Source: Dipylidium caninum
Taxonomy: Eukaryota; Platyhelminthes; Cestoda; Cyclophyllidea; Dipylidiidae
Direction of reading: 5' to 3'
Assembly: GCA_017562135.1 (NCBI GenBank)
Contig: QEYB01001436.1
Coordinates: 558,001 to 622,000 of the forward strand
Length of the DNA stretch: 64,000 nucleotides
The position numbers and the translations under genes were made by a program. Under the pieces are notes generated by a model, which worked only from the letters and a program-made list of their open reading frames with translations, had not been told where the DNA came from and ran no database searches. Positions 1 through 11,449 of the stretch are shown in pieces (the stretch's first letter is position 1; each line of letters begins with the position of its first letter).

Positions 1-1700
1 AGGGAGGCGGGAAGTCGCCCACCATGTCCACCGCATAACTGCCGTCGCGCTCTCTCTTCACTCATCTTGCTTGCTGAAAGTTTGTGCGCGCACCGCCCCA
101 GCGAAAAAGGACATTTTGATCAAAATCTGGCCAAAGTCAGTTGATGGGACAAGGGGAAACGATTTTAGCGGCGTTTTGTGAGTAGGGATAGAAGCTATTC
201 GGGACCGAAGCCATAGACCACTTCATCTCTTGCTGCGGCCCCCACTTTCCTTCCTCGTCTCGTCCTCGTCTGTCTTCGTCCTCGTTCTTCTTGTCCTTTC
301 CATGCGGAGAGTCGCGGCCGCGTGAGGTTGCTCCCGCCGCTTTGATACCGCCGGAATTCCGTCCCCTTTCGAACTCCGGGGGGGGGGGATTCACCAATCT
401 CATGCACCTCTGCCCACAATGGGGGACAAGCGGGGGCAACAGACTGTTACGGTTCGATGGAATCATCGTCCTCCTGAGCGATGATGTTCTGTGATAGAAG
501 AAACTGGAAGGTTTTCAGCATGTCCCCATCAAAAGTTCGCCTTCTTTTCCCCCCCCATGGAGCTCTCGGTTATTCGGACGCCACAGGAAGGCGTTTGGCA
601 AAATCTAGCCGAGGCGTTGGCGGGGGACAAGGGGAAATCCGAGTTTGGTGCCGGTTGTGGCTTCGACAACCTCTCTTTTGCGCGAACCGCCTACTCTCTG
701 CCACCTTCTCTAGAAGGCACCATCGGGTTGGCCGATTTGCCCTAAGTGTCGAAGACAGTGGCGCTGACAACGGCGTAGTTGAGCCCGTGGCGTTTGACGC
801 GCCCGCCCACGAGCCGCCTGAAAGTCATTCCATAGACGGCACCGGGAAAAAAGCAGGGCCCATGCCTTGCCAACCCCACCGAGTTTGATGAGCTGCGCGA
901 TAAAATGGGGAGCAGGGCGGAGGCCGCGACCGCCGGTCAGTTTTTCGCCGGCGGCCAAAAGGGTCTTTCCTATCGCCGGCGCCCATCTGTCCGGTCCCGG
1001 GGGCCACGTCGAGGCAGCGCAGGCTGGCGAAGCCAGATGGTCGGGAAAGACGAAAAAAAACGCCGGACCAACGCCTCCACCGGCCCGCAGTTGCACACTT
1101 CAGTCTTAGGACGGAGGCCTTGGGCAAAGCAGCGGATTAAAAATTAAGCCGAAAGTGAATATCCACTCAAGGAAGGAAAGCGCCATCGGAGGCGGCTTGC
1201 AGGAGCGCGGTGTACGACTTCTCGGCCACCTTTCGTCCAGCAGTTGCCTTCGGCCGGTTCTCAGTCTTTCCCAACGGCCGAGGCTCAGGTCTTCGTCGTC
1301 AGCTGTCTCGCTGCCCAGCGGGGGACAGATGTGCTTGGAAGTTGATGAATCGCGCCCCGACTCTCGCAAGAGGAGAAGGAGCTGAGGAGGAGAGTAGAAG
1401 CGGGGGGGAGGGGAGGACGGGAGAGAACAAGGGATGGACGAGGAGGAGGTGGCGCGGCCGCAGCAGAGATGAAGTGGTTCGAGTTCCTCTTCCGTTTTCA
1501 GGCTTCTCCACACTCAAAACGCCTCTAAATTCGGCATACCTCTCTGCCCCCATCACCTGAGTGCGTACAGACTTCATACACAAATACTTCCTTTTGAGGT
1601 GATGAAGGGAAGGAACGAAGGGGACAGAGAGGGCGGCGGAGGGTGAGCTGTTGAAAAAAGAGGACAGGTTGGGAGACTTTCATTCTCTTCCCTCTGTCCA
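1..1700. other. Unassigned DNA without a recognisable gene
   Basis: I see no exon here with convincing splice borders and codon bias. Short frames overlap on both strands and look accidental. A ten-G run lies near 369-378. The stretch from about 1370 to 1450 is purine-rich on the plus strand. Confidence 0.5.
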
Positions 1701-2347
1701 TTTCGTCCCTCTCTTCTTCCACCCTGTCCCGGTCGCTCTCTCCGCCTCAGTCGTGCGGCTGCCTCGCAGGACTTCCCGGTGGCCTCCGTCGTGTCTCTAC
1801 GTCACAGTTAAATCTTCTTGTCTCTCGCGTTAAAGCGGGGTTTCCGAGTGGTTTTCTTGCCGTCATGCGCCCAAACCACCCGCCCCCACGTACCACCGCG
1901 GCCTTTCGGCACACCTCGGTCTTTCTTTCCGCTCGCTCAAGAAGCCTCTTCTTCTCCTCGCTCGCCCTCGCCTCAGCCATCGGCTCCGCTCTCTCCCTCG
2001 TGCTTCAGCCTCCGCTCGCCTCCCGCCTTCGCGTCGCCTCGCTCGCCTCGCCTCCGCCTCGCCTCTGTTTTCGCGTCTCCTCCGTCCCCGCGTCTCCGTC
2101 GTCTCGTGCTATCTTTTCTACTCTGGAGGAGGATTTTTTCGGCCAAATATGGTGTATTTTGGGCGTCGACACCCGCCGGCTTTCCGCATCAAGATTAGAA
2201 TGGACCAGCGACAAACGAGAAGACGGCGTTTGATCTGCCTTCTTCTCTCTCCTCTCTCTCCCTCTCCCATTTTCTGCCTCCATTGGACCTCCCTTCTGCC
2301 TCCCCTTTCCCTGCCTCCCTGCCTGGCCTCTCCCTTGCCTTCTGTCT

Positions 2348-2401
2348 TCTCGTCTCGTCTCGTCTCGTCTCGTCTCGTCCCCGTCTGTCTCGTCTCGTCT
2401 C
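2348..2401. repeat. TCTCG pentanucleotide microsatellite
   Basis: About seven near-perfect units of a CGTCT/TCTCG pentamer, interrupted once at about 2380-2388. Confidence 0.9.
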
Positions 2402-2467
2402 TGGTCGATCCCAGTGCTGCGTTGTCGTATGGTGCAGCGATCTGGTCGGAGGGGACGTGGAGGACTA

Positions 2468-2526
2468 GGGGAGGGGCGGGGCGGGGCGGGTGGGCGGGGA
2501 CGGGGGGCGGCGCGGAACGGGGGGCG
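2468..2526 (+). repeat. G-rich tract with quadruplex potential
   Basis: Many G3-G6 runs are separated by 1-3 bases on the plus strand. This meets the usual four-run rule for an intramolecular G-quadruplex several times over. Confidence 0.7.
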
Positions 2527-2945
2527 AGAAGATGTTCGAGTGTGTCACGTCAACATGGAATGCACTCACGACCTCGATGGAACGTGATATTCTCTCCGTC
2601 GAAACCGCTGGAGTCAGACGTGGTGGTGTCAGAGCACGGCAGATGCGCCTGACGACGGTGTGACATGCAAGGAGCGACGAGGAGGAGAAGACGAGGGAGG
2701 AGGAGGAGGAGGAGGAGAAGGAGGAGGACTGTAGCACATTTGGCAGCTCTCTCTGTGCCCCCTCGTCATTCCACGCCAGTCTGTGTATTCCACGGCCCCC
2801 GGTTTTTTCCTCAAAACACGCTTCACCTGACCTCTCACACTCCTCTGTTTCACATGCCATGTCCCGTCCTCTTCCTCTCCTCTTTTCCCCGCCTCTCCGG
2901 CATCGCCGCGGACGGCGAGGCGACTTTGGTGTCGACGCGAGGCCT

Positions 2946-3029
2946 GGACGGGACGGGACGGGACTGGTGGGGTGGGAGGTGGTGGGGTGGGTGGGGTGGG
3001 TTTGTGGGTGGTGGGGTGGGTGCGGGGAT
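2946..3029 (+). repeat. GGGTGG-rich tract with quadruplex potential
   Basis: A GGGAC repeat passes into GGTGGGG/GGGTGG units. The tract has long G runs with one-base loops. A second, independent G4-type tract lies 0.4 kb upstream. Confidence 0.7.
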
Positions 3030-4404
3030 GCACTGCGCTTGTAGACTGAGACGCCGGGAGTGTGTTCTCCACATGGCAGGGGGCGCACGAACGGTGACAG
3101 CGAAGTGAGAATTCGTAGGGATGCGTGCATTCCTGAGTGACCACGTCATGTATAGAAAGAAGGACCGCCTCCCCTCCCCTCCCCTCCCCTCTCCCTCCAC
3201 TCTTCTCCACTCACCTCCACTCACTGCCGCCACCCTCACCACCCTCACCACCACCAACACACCACCACCACCACCGGGAGCAGCACGTGGCGGGGCTGTC
3301 GTTGAAGGAGGGCCTCGTCTTCGTGCTCCACTGCGTCGTTGGTTGCGTAGTTGGTGGGTCTTTCGGCAGTGCTTCCGCCTCTGTCCTCCCCCTCCTCTCG
3401 CGCATTCCCTTCCTCCTCCTTTTCCTTCTCTTCTCCACAAGCTTCTTCTCATCTGCTCACCTTTCTTTCCCACAAACCGCCAGCCCACTCGCACACCGCA
3501 AAGGGGAGGCCATCTCGTTGATCCCTCACATCGTCCACAAAAGTCCTCATGTAAATCTCGCGACACCGAGGCGTGGTGCGCTCACGCGGCTGAGCACAGA
3601 CAGCGGTGGTGCTGCTTTGTCGTTCTCCTCTCGTCTGCCTCCTCCTCCACCGCGAGGACACCGGAACCTTGGCATTAGTCAGAGGCATTACGAAAACAAG
3701 CGGAGCAGAGACAGAAGAGGAGGAGGAGGAGGAGAGGAGGAGGAGGAGAGGAGGAGAGGAGGAGAAGAAGAAGAAGAAGGAGTCAGACGATGTGCGTAAC
3801 TTTGTTTTTGTTGTCTTCTGTCAGAGAGACGCGAGGATTGGGAGGAGAGGTTGGGGCGTGTGTGGCAGGCACCTGGTGGCGGATGCCAGACGAGGCGTGG
3901 ACGTGTGAGGCGGGTGACGGCGGCGCATAGGTGGGGAGCTGTGGACCTGGGCGTTGGGCAATTAAATCTATGGTACACTGGAACCGTCTGACGAGGTGGA
4001 AATTCTCTCGTGGCTGCACAAACGCCTCGATTTCGGGGCGGGGATGCACAGGACCTCGGCTCGTGTGGATGCACGCACGAGGCGCGCCAGTCGGTGGTGA
4101 GGACGACGACGTTGGCCGAGGCAGACGGTGAATGCGGGCAGTGGCATGGCGAGGAGGGCTTCAGTGGCGGCAGCCTGTTGAGGAGGCGTGAGGCGGTGAT
4201 GTCCAAGGCGACAGCGACAAGCAGCATGGCGAGTGGGAAGGCGGTGTGGATGTCGGTCAGAGGACCGAGTTCGCATGTGGTGCAGACGACGTGGAGCCGG
4301 TGGTGAGTTGTGTGTGGAAGTGGGGTGGAGGTGGAGTGGAGGTGGAGGAGTGGGAGGAATGAGAGAGCGACGCCTTGACGTCTGCGTCTTGCGCCGAGGC
4401 ACAG

Positions 4405-4447
4405 TGAGGCGAGGCGAGGCGAGGCGAGGCGAGGCGAGGCGAGGCGA
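4405..4447 (+). repeat. GAGGC pentanucleotide microsatellite
   Basis: Eight or so consecutive GAGGC units, nearly perfect. Confidence 0.9.
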
Positions 4448-4498
4448 TGTGGGAGTGGAGAGTGAGGAGAAGGTGATGCAGGCAACCATGAAGATGAT

Positions 4499-4526
4499 GG
4501 CGGTGGCGGTGGCGGTGGCGGTGGCG
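4499..4526 (+). repeat. GGTGGC hexamer repeat
   Basis: Four to five GGTGGC units. The same hexamer is expanded again at 55,743-55,781 inside repeat copy D. Confidence 0.85.
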
Positions 4527-6558
4527 TTTGGCGTTGGCGGTTGCTCCTCTCGTCACGACGACGACTTGACTGCCCTCACTCGGGAGGTGTGTGGACGCCC
4601 GAGGCGCGAACGAGGCGCGAACGAGGCGTGTAGCCAAGGAGAGGTTGATGGGAGGTGTTGTGGCTGCACGCGTCAGTCTGACGTGGAGGTGACACGTGTC
4701 GAGTGGGTTGAGTGTCGGTTAACTGCTGTCGCTGGGCGCATGTTCCCCTGACCCCCACCGCCTTCACGTGCGACTCCGCCTCCACGGAGCGATTAATTTT
4801 CCGTCTCTTTCGCTCCACCGACTGCTCCACAGCTCTCCCCTTTCGATTCCATCTTCGGCGTTGTCTCGTGCACTTGGTGGGAGCGATTTCGCCCTCATCC
4901 CATGTCACCCGCGTGTCTCGGTGCAGAGGGAATGGTGGAGCTGTCGTCGACGACGCGGCGGGGGTTGAGTGTCTGACGAGTGGGAGTGGACGTGCTGCGT
5001 GGCCTTTTGGGAGGCTGACGACCTGCCGCAGACAGTCGACCGACATAGACACGGAGGCGACCACGAGGGGAGAGGGGCGCGTGGACGCGGACTCGGGTCG
5101 AAGCGACCCACTCTCCACTCTCCACCGCCGTGAGTGTCGAAGCGGAACAGCAGCTGTCGACAGTGTGGAAGAAGAGGACGGGAGGAAAAAAAATGGTGAT
5201 ACCGGCCTGAGGAAGGTGGAACCCCAAGCAGGGAGGGTGGGTACGCGGGCGACTCTTTGTGCTGCCTCCCCCCCCGTGCTTGTCGTCGTCGTCTTCGTGG
5301 CCGATTTTCCCCCAGGCGACATTGGTTGGGTGCGTGGCACAAAGCGTCGTCAAGTGTTTCTGTGTTGTGTCGCGTCGAGGTCACACGTCCTAGTCCTTCG
5401 TCCTCGTCCTCGTCCTTTGTCTCGCCTCCCCGTCTTCGTCTTCCCACTCGCACTTCTTCGAAGTAATGGTTGCATGTGTCGTGTTCGGTTCTTTGATGGC
5501 GTTGGTTTGTGTCAGTGTCGAGTGGTCCCGGGATTCGACTCGAGAGGGCACTTTCTTGTGTCGCCGTCGTCGTCTCGACCGATGTAGGTGACGAGAAGTC
5601 TCGGTGTGAAGGAGGAAGGCGCGAGGGTGCAGAGGAGGCTGCGAGGATGGCGGAGAAGAAGACGCAGAGAGTCGTGCCACCGAGGCGGCGGATGTGCCGC
5701 ACTTGACGTAGCTGACGAGACCGTAGACTCCCTTAGATTGACGCATTTCGTCTGTGTTCGAGGCAGACTCGGTGTGGTGTTGGTGTCGAGGTGGGAAAGC
5801 GCATGTCGATGGTGGTGTTGTTGTGGCTGACGAAGACATCGACCGGTGGAGGAGAGTGGAAAGGGAGGAGAGTGGAAGGAGGAGGAGGAGAAGAGGAGGA
5901 GGAGGAGACGTAAAAAGGACGGGCAAGCGGAGGCGGTGGAGGCGGTGGAGAGAGAGAGGATGGGAGAAGGAGGAGTGGTGGCAGAGAGTACCGCGGTGCA
6001 GTTAGTGACATGCGGTGTGGAAGGATTGGAATTTTATGTGGAGTGGCCAAAGGTTATAAATGGGAGAGGCAGAGCGATTTTGAGACGAGCCTCGTGGAAT
6101 CGCAGTCCGCCCCGCAGCCCGTCGTGACGTGGTGGGGAGCGAAAGGACACGCGAGTGGGGCGATGCCTTCTCGCCCACAGTGACATTCTTCAAGAGACCT
6201 GCGAGTAACTAGTCGAGGCATGAGAGTTCCTAATGCGGATTTTGGACATGCACTTCAAAATTCTCGGCAGCTGACGTGATAATAAACGGACGTCTTGCTT
6301 CCCCGGGCAACGCTCCTCTCGGTTGGCATGCGGCAATTTGCCTCTGCTTGTCAGCGGTCATGTGATTTTCTTCACGACCTGCCACGTCTTTTACGTGGAT
6401 ATTCCCGTCAGAAAACCTGTTGATGTGGTGGAGGAGAAGAGTTGACGAACAGACTGGGGTGGCCTTTGGCTCTGGAAGGACTCTTTGAACGACCGACGAG
6501 TTCACGACTTGTTCGGGATCATCGTGACGAAGCGTTCACAGCAACGTCCAACTGACAG

Positions 6559-6694
6559 CGGACGCGTTCAGCTCCCGGGAGCGTCCGCAGCCCGTCGGCG
6601 GGAGGAGCGTCTCGCCGAAGCGCTCCGTGAACACTTAGGGTGGTCGCGTGAGATACGCCGGCCGACGCTCGCTCACCTTCTTCAGGGGCGATAA
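6559..6694 (+). CDS. Possible terminal exon, 44 residues, unknown protein
   Basis: An acceptor-like AG after a CAACTGACAG context at 6551-6558 opens a frame that runs to a TAA at 6692-6694. The encoded tail is Ala/Arg/Glu-rich and helical, with the segment ASAARRREERLAEALREHLG. Codons end mostly in C or G, as in the better exons of this window. I do not recognise a family, and no partner exon was identified upstream. The polypyrimidine tract before the acceptor is weak, so this may be accidental. Confidence 0.22.
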
Positions 6695-6699
6695 TTAGC

Positions 6700-7280
6700 C
6701 GAGCAAAGACGAGGAGTGTTTCACCTCCCTTCGTAAATCAGAGCCCGACCCTTCTCCGTCCGCCGGCGGCTTCGTCCGTTGCACGAGCACATCATTAATT
6801 TTTCCCCTCCGTTCTCCTGCCTTTCCCTCCGCCTCCCCGCCTCCCGCCTCGACTCCGCCCTGCAGCCCGTCTCCGGCCCGCGTCCGAACCTCTCCGGCTG
6901 TTGACTTTTTCATGATTGATAGCCCCGCGTGAATGGCTTCGGCCGGGGGCCTGTGATAAGCCTCATCGCCCAGCTGAGTTTCCCCGCCGCAATGTGATGA
7001 CAGACGGCGCCAGGGTTCACCTGGCCAGTTTGAGGAATGCAACCCGCGCCGAAGTGGTCTCTGGTGGGCTCCGCTTCCCCTTCTCCTTTAAGCGGCAATT
7101 AAACCACTGACGGTGACGCGCCTTACGGACGATGGGCGCAGTGTCTGCGGGGACTGGGTGGAGGAAGTGTGCACTTGCACGGTGGCAACATCGCAGTCGT
7201 AAATAGGCGAGACCGCTGATTTTATGGGCAGTCGCTGATGGCTCCGCGGGTGGCCCTTCACCTCCCGCCCCGCGCCGTCC
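6700..7280. other. Unassigned DNA
   Basis: No convincing exon or repeat. Composition is mixed and moderately GC-rich. Confidence 0.5.
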
Positions 7281-7283
7281 CTC

Positions 7284-7317
7284 GCCGCCCCGCCCCGCCC
7301 CGCCCGCCCCGCCCCGA
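7284..7317 (-). repeat. CCCCG tandem tract (GC-box-like, G4 on minus strand)
   Basis: Consecutive CGCCC/CCCCG units. On the minus strand these read as GGGGCGGGG, the core of an Sp1-type GC box, and as four or more G runs. No convincing first exon is seen within a few hundred bases on either side, so the promoter role is only a possibility. Confidence 0.6.
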
Positions 7318-7425
7318 CCGGTCCCGGCCTCACTTCAACTTCACTCTCTCGGACGTGGCGGTGACAGCAAGGTCAATGGGGTTGTGGTGAAATGACCCCA
7401 AAGGACCGACTCGTTTTTGCTGAAA

Positions 7426-7446
7426 CAGGCGTTTTTGTTACGCCTG
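7426..7446 (+). other. Perfect 7-bp stem-loop with T-rich loop
   Basis: CAGGCGT and ACGCCTG pair perfectly around the loop TTTTGTT. It marks the start of an AT-richer island (about 7400-7640) that interrupts the GC-rich surroundings. No gene was assigned to the island. Confidence 0.5.
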
Positions 7447-7649
7447 GAGAGACTAGATTGCAACGCAAGCTCGTTATTTATAAACTTTAAAACCCAATCT
7501 TCTTATTCATTTGGCAGTTTTATTTTCGTTTTGGTATCACATTTTGGCGAAATTAGACAGAAACACGACGCGATTTTTACCTACTTTTCTGAATGTGTTG
7601 AAGTAGAATCATAAAAGATGGTTCCGCTAATGAAAAAAAGCGCTCGAAG

Positions 7650-10230
7650 TTGGCTCCAAAAATCTCTGACAAACATCGGAGAAGACCCCCGTCCGACACT
7701 GATAACGGCAAAAAATTGAGGACGACGACCGTCGAACCCGGTAAATTGGGCTTTCCAGTTAACGCCTGTTTGATAGTTTCCGACCAAGCACTTACGCCAG
7801 TGAAGAAAAATGTCGGAGCGGGCAGTTTGAGAAAAGGATTAGCATCCCTCCCGTTGACGAGGCGATCATGGCGGCAGCGGCGGGAGTGTGGAGCGAGAGG
7901 CCACCGATTGCCCTGATTGGCTCTCGTTGCCCACGGGGACCCCCAGGCGCCGCCCAGGTGCAATTCGTTCTGGATGCCTTCACCCTCCCCTACCGCCCCG
8001 TCCCGCCCCGCCCTGTCCCTGTCTGAGTCCTCTCGGCTGTCGCGTCACCTACTCCTGGCGTGGATAAAGCGTCGAAAGGTGCAAGTAGCGTCGCCTACCC
8101 GCGGCCAGGGCGGCATTCCTCCCGGGGAACCCAGTTCATCGCGACGAGACATCGAAGTGTGTTGGATTCGATTTGATGCCGATCGTCCGGCCACATCCGT
8201 CAGTGTCGTTTGTCTCTCCACCGCATGACAGGCTTCTGGTCGCCCCTCCCACTCGCGGATTAAAATGACAGGTGGAAACAGTTCTGCCTCCTCGCACGGC
8301 GCCAAACCGACGACGCATCTCCGACCCTGCGCAGTCGAGTGAGGAGAATAGACTTGCGAGCTCCGACTCGACCGCGGTGGGTCCACCAGCACGCCAGCGG
8401 CAGGCGGGACGCTTGGTCTGACGCGCAGTCGGCTTGGCCAACGAATAGACGGACGTGGGGGCGAAGTGGAGGTCAGCCGCACCCCCTCACTCCGACGTCA
8501 GGCCTCGGTGCCATAGCAACTGGATGTGCGACCGCTCAACTTGGGGTTAAGTGAAGTCTGGCAGGGGAATGCGAGTTAAGCAGTAGGTCGCGGCGGTTTG
8601 TGCGGACGGAGCTTTGCCCGCGCCTCTCACGTCCCATAACTGTCAAATCCTCGGAGATGACTTAAAAATGGTGGACAAGAGAATTAACCCGCCTCCCCGT
8701 GGCTGACCGAGCGCCACAAGGACGCGTCGGCTAACGAACGCCTCGACGGTTGACCGCTGAGTGGACCCTCGCGGGGGAATGCGGCGCCGATCACCGGAGC
8801 GTCAAGTGGTCCGACAGCTTTCCTGACGCTTTACGCTGGGACGAGACCGCCAACCACTCGATTTACGCCATGAGGGAAGGAGCCTCGTGATCCCCCTCCC
8901 CAATCCGTCATCCGCTTAGCGATTTCCCATACAAATTTCGACAGGCTAAAGTGAAACAGTGAAAAAAGTCCTTCTCAGCCGGTTGCACGCGCTCGGCTGA
9001 TTGATGTCGGTGTGTATTCAGGTCTGTGAGGCCATCGGTCAGCTGGAGGAGGAGGAGGAGGAGGGAGGCGACAGACGCGCCTTCTCCCTCGTCCACGTGT
9101 GCCCATCCCCACCAGGCCGCTTTGAAGGCACCGCGAAGCGGAGAACAGAGGCGCAAAAAAGAGAAGGCGGAGGGGCAAACAACACACCCACATCTGAACT
9201 ATGGCGGGGACATAGCGATGCGGGTGGAAAAAACGCCGGAGGGGACGGGGGCGGGAATGGCGTTTTTCCACCCGCGTGCAGTTCCTTTGAAAAGGATAAT
9301 TCGGCCCGCCGACGGACTTAACCATTTCATGCTCGAGTTGCCATCGTGTGAGTGGCGCTGCACTGGAGTCCTTTGCTCGGCCCCTCTGGTTGACAGGGGT
9401 ACAGCAATTTTAGGGAGGAAAAGGGCGGTGGATCAGGCCAGCAGGCAGCTCGCATCAGCCGTCATCTTCACTGCTTCCGTCTGGTAGCAGTTTGGGCGAT
9501 GAATGACTTTGCAGCACGCTGGAAAAGGGAACTTTTCGCGTTCCAAGTCCCCATCTTGGGCGGAGGGAGTGGTTGAACCTGTTGACGAAGGTTTAAAGTC
9601 CTCGGACGTGCCGGGGAGGCGAGCAGCCCAGGTGAACCGCAAAATTTGGCATTTGGGCCACTTCCTCGTCTCCTGGGCGAGTCTCTCGTCAACGCCTTCC
9701 CTTCGCTGTTACATTCACCATCCGTCCAGGCAAGGCGAGTGTATTTCATCTTAGTTGCTTGATTTGCGTGCAAGCGGGACAGGCGAGGGCGCCATCGAAA
9801 CAGGCTCTCCTCTACCTCCTCCTCCACCTCCACCTCCACCTCCTCCTCCCGTCTTCTCGTCTCCTCGTCCTCCTCCTCCTCCTCGCCTTGAACGAAGGAA
9901 AACCCCTCAAGGTCAGCCCCCACCCGCTGCTCCGCGGCCAAAATGCACCCGTCGACGAGATCTGCGACTTCTCCTCCAGTGGAAAACACTTTATTTCGGG
10001 GAAATAAACGATTCAAGTGAAGGGCAGTCAGGTGGGAGTTACGCCGAGGGAGGAGACAAGAGGCTGGCAGGTTGGGGTGGAAGGAGCGGTGAATTATTGC
10101 CTTAGGGCGTAGCCGTGGAGATGAGATGAAGTTAAGCAGCATTATGGCAGTTTTGGCACTACTTCAACTTCAAAGAACTGAACTTGTGCCATGCCGACGA
10201 CGTGGCGACTTGTAGGATGCAGTTAAGGCG
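7650..10230. other. Unassigned DNA
   Basis: No supported gene. A short GGA run is at 9048-9065, and a C/T-rich CCTCCA/CTCCTC block at 9811-9890 generates long frames on both strands that I treat as artefacts of composition. Confidence 0.5.
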
Positions 10231-10239
10231 ATTTGCCGG

Positions 10240-11437
10240 ACATTGGTGATGGCAGGTGACAAGAAATATACAGTTGTCGGCATCAACAAACAAATTGCCT
10301 TTGCCACAGCCGTCGTCCCTCCCGCTGTCGCCGTCTCCTTCCCACTGGGCTCGGCGCCCGCCTGTCTGCCCACCGGTCCGCCGTCTCCGCCTCGTCCGCC
10401 TGTCATCGCCTCTGTCCACGAAACCTCAATCGGCAGTCCTCCTCCTCCTCCTCATCTCCTCTCTCTCGTCCTCTCTCGTCCTCTCTCGTCCCTCTCTCGT
10501 CTCTCTCGTCCTCTCTCGTCCTCTCGTCTCCGCACGGACTGGCGTGCATCGCCCCCAAGAGGTGGTCTGCCCCAAGGCACTGCGAAGCGTCTTTCGCCTC
10601 CTCCTGCTCCTGCTCCTGCTCCTCCTCCTCCTCCTCCAATCGTCGTCTCTTGCGAGGCCACAGGAGGGCACGACGGACTCCTCGTTGACGAGCAGCGCAC
10701 GGGATGGCAGGACTGCCCTTTGACCGAGCACACCACCACCCACGGTGGCCCCGAAGGCACTGTGGAGAGAGCACTGGACAGCATCGTCTGCAGAACTAAG
10801 AGTGTGGCTCCCTGCTGCCCCACTCTTAGTCGCCTCACAGACCGAAAGGCACCACATTGGGGCAGCCGGTCGCTCACGGTCCATTGGGTCAGCGGTGTTT
10901 TCTCCTTCTCCACCCTTGAAAACGTGGCATTCGCCCTTCTCCACGCCTCACCTTTGCTCCGGTTGGCTCAAAACAACGCCAGTCATCAGGGTGCGGGGAA
11001 GGCACATGGCCACAGGAAGCGAGTGGTGTCCCGCCTCAATCGAGCCCTCTGCTTGGTGCTCCGTCAAGGCCACGCCTTGAAGGTTGGGCGTCTCCTTCTG
11101 GTGGCCCACCTCCGATCCTCCATCCTCCCCCCTCCACTGCTTCCACTGCTTCCACTGCTTCCACTGCCAAGAAGTGCCAAGCAGATGGTCGATGTGGACT
11201 GGGTAAGACAGAGCAGGTTGCACCTCTCGCCGACGCCAGCCTGCCCACTGGTGTGGCTGTCGACAAGAGAAGAAGTTGAAGTCTCCGTGTCAGCTTTCAT
11301 CGAGGATCTGTAGGGCTTCTCCTCTGCTCTACACTGCGCTGAGTGCCAAAGAAGCCCTCCTCTCTCGTGGAGGGACGATGAATTTTTAAAGAGATCATAA
11401 AAGCACAGCCTCCACAATTGCGCCGAGACACGCCACG
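10240..11437 (+). mobile_element. Dispersed repeat family A/B, copy A
   Basis: This segment reappears in inverse orientation at about 18,408-19,672. The right end (through CAATTGCGCC.AGACACGCCACG) is nearly identical in the two copies, with a few substitutions in about 230 bases. The left end starts around GGTGATGGCAGGTGACAAG. Inside copy A one plus-strand frame stays open for 356 codons (10,243-11,313); the same frame is broken in copy B, so it is either a decayed element protein or accidental. It carries a TC-rich block (10,438-10,530) and a nine-base TCCACTGCT repeat (11,132-11,167). I see no terminal inverted repeats or known transposase/polymerase motifs. The class is unknown, and a segmental inverted duplication is the alternative. 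Confidence 0.75.
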
Positions 11438-11449
11438 TATATCACCAAA

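Larger units (their letters stand above)
1700..5990. repeat. Low-complexity block with strong strand skew
   Basis: More than four kilobases alternate between C/T-rich and G/A-rich stretches with many short repeats. They include TCTCG units (2348-2401), GGA units (2681-2729 and 3715-3780), ACC units (3236-3274), GAGGC units (4405-4447), GGTGGC units (4499-4526) and a purine block (5836-5990). Long open frames on both strands here follow from the skew, which removes stop codons; their predicted proteins are Ser/Pro/Arg-rich without domain order. I see no gene I would defend. Confidence 0.6.

Noticed and set aside
1747..5926. Many frames of 100-290 codons on both strands in the skewed block
   Set aside because: They are Ser/Pro/Arg- or Glu/Arg-rich mirror images caused by C/T versus G/A skew, without splice logic or domain order.
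6055..6061. TATAAAT motif on the plus strand
   Set aside because: No plausible first exon follows; the first downstream ATG meets a stop after six codons.
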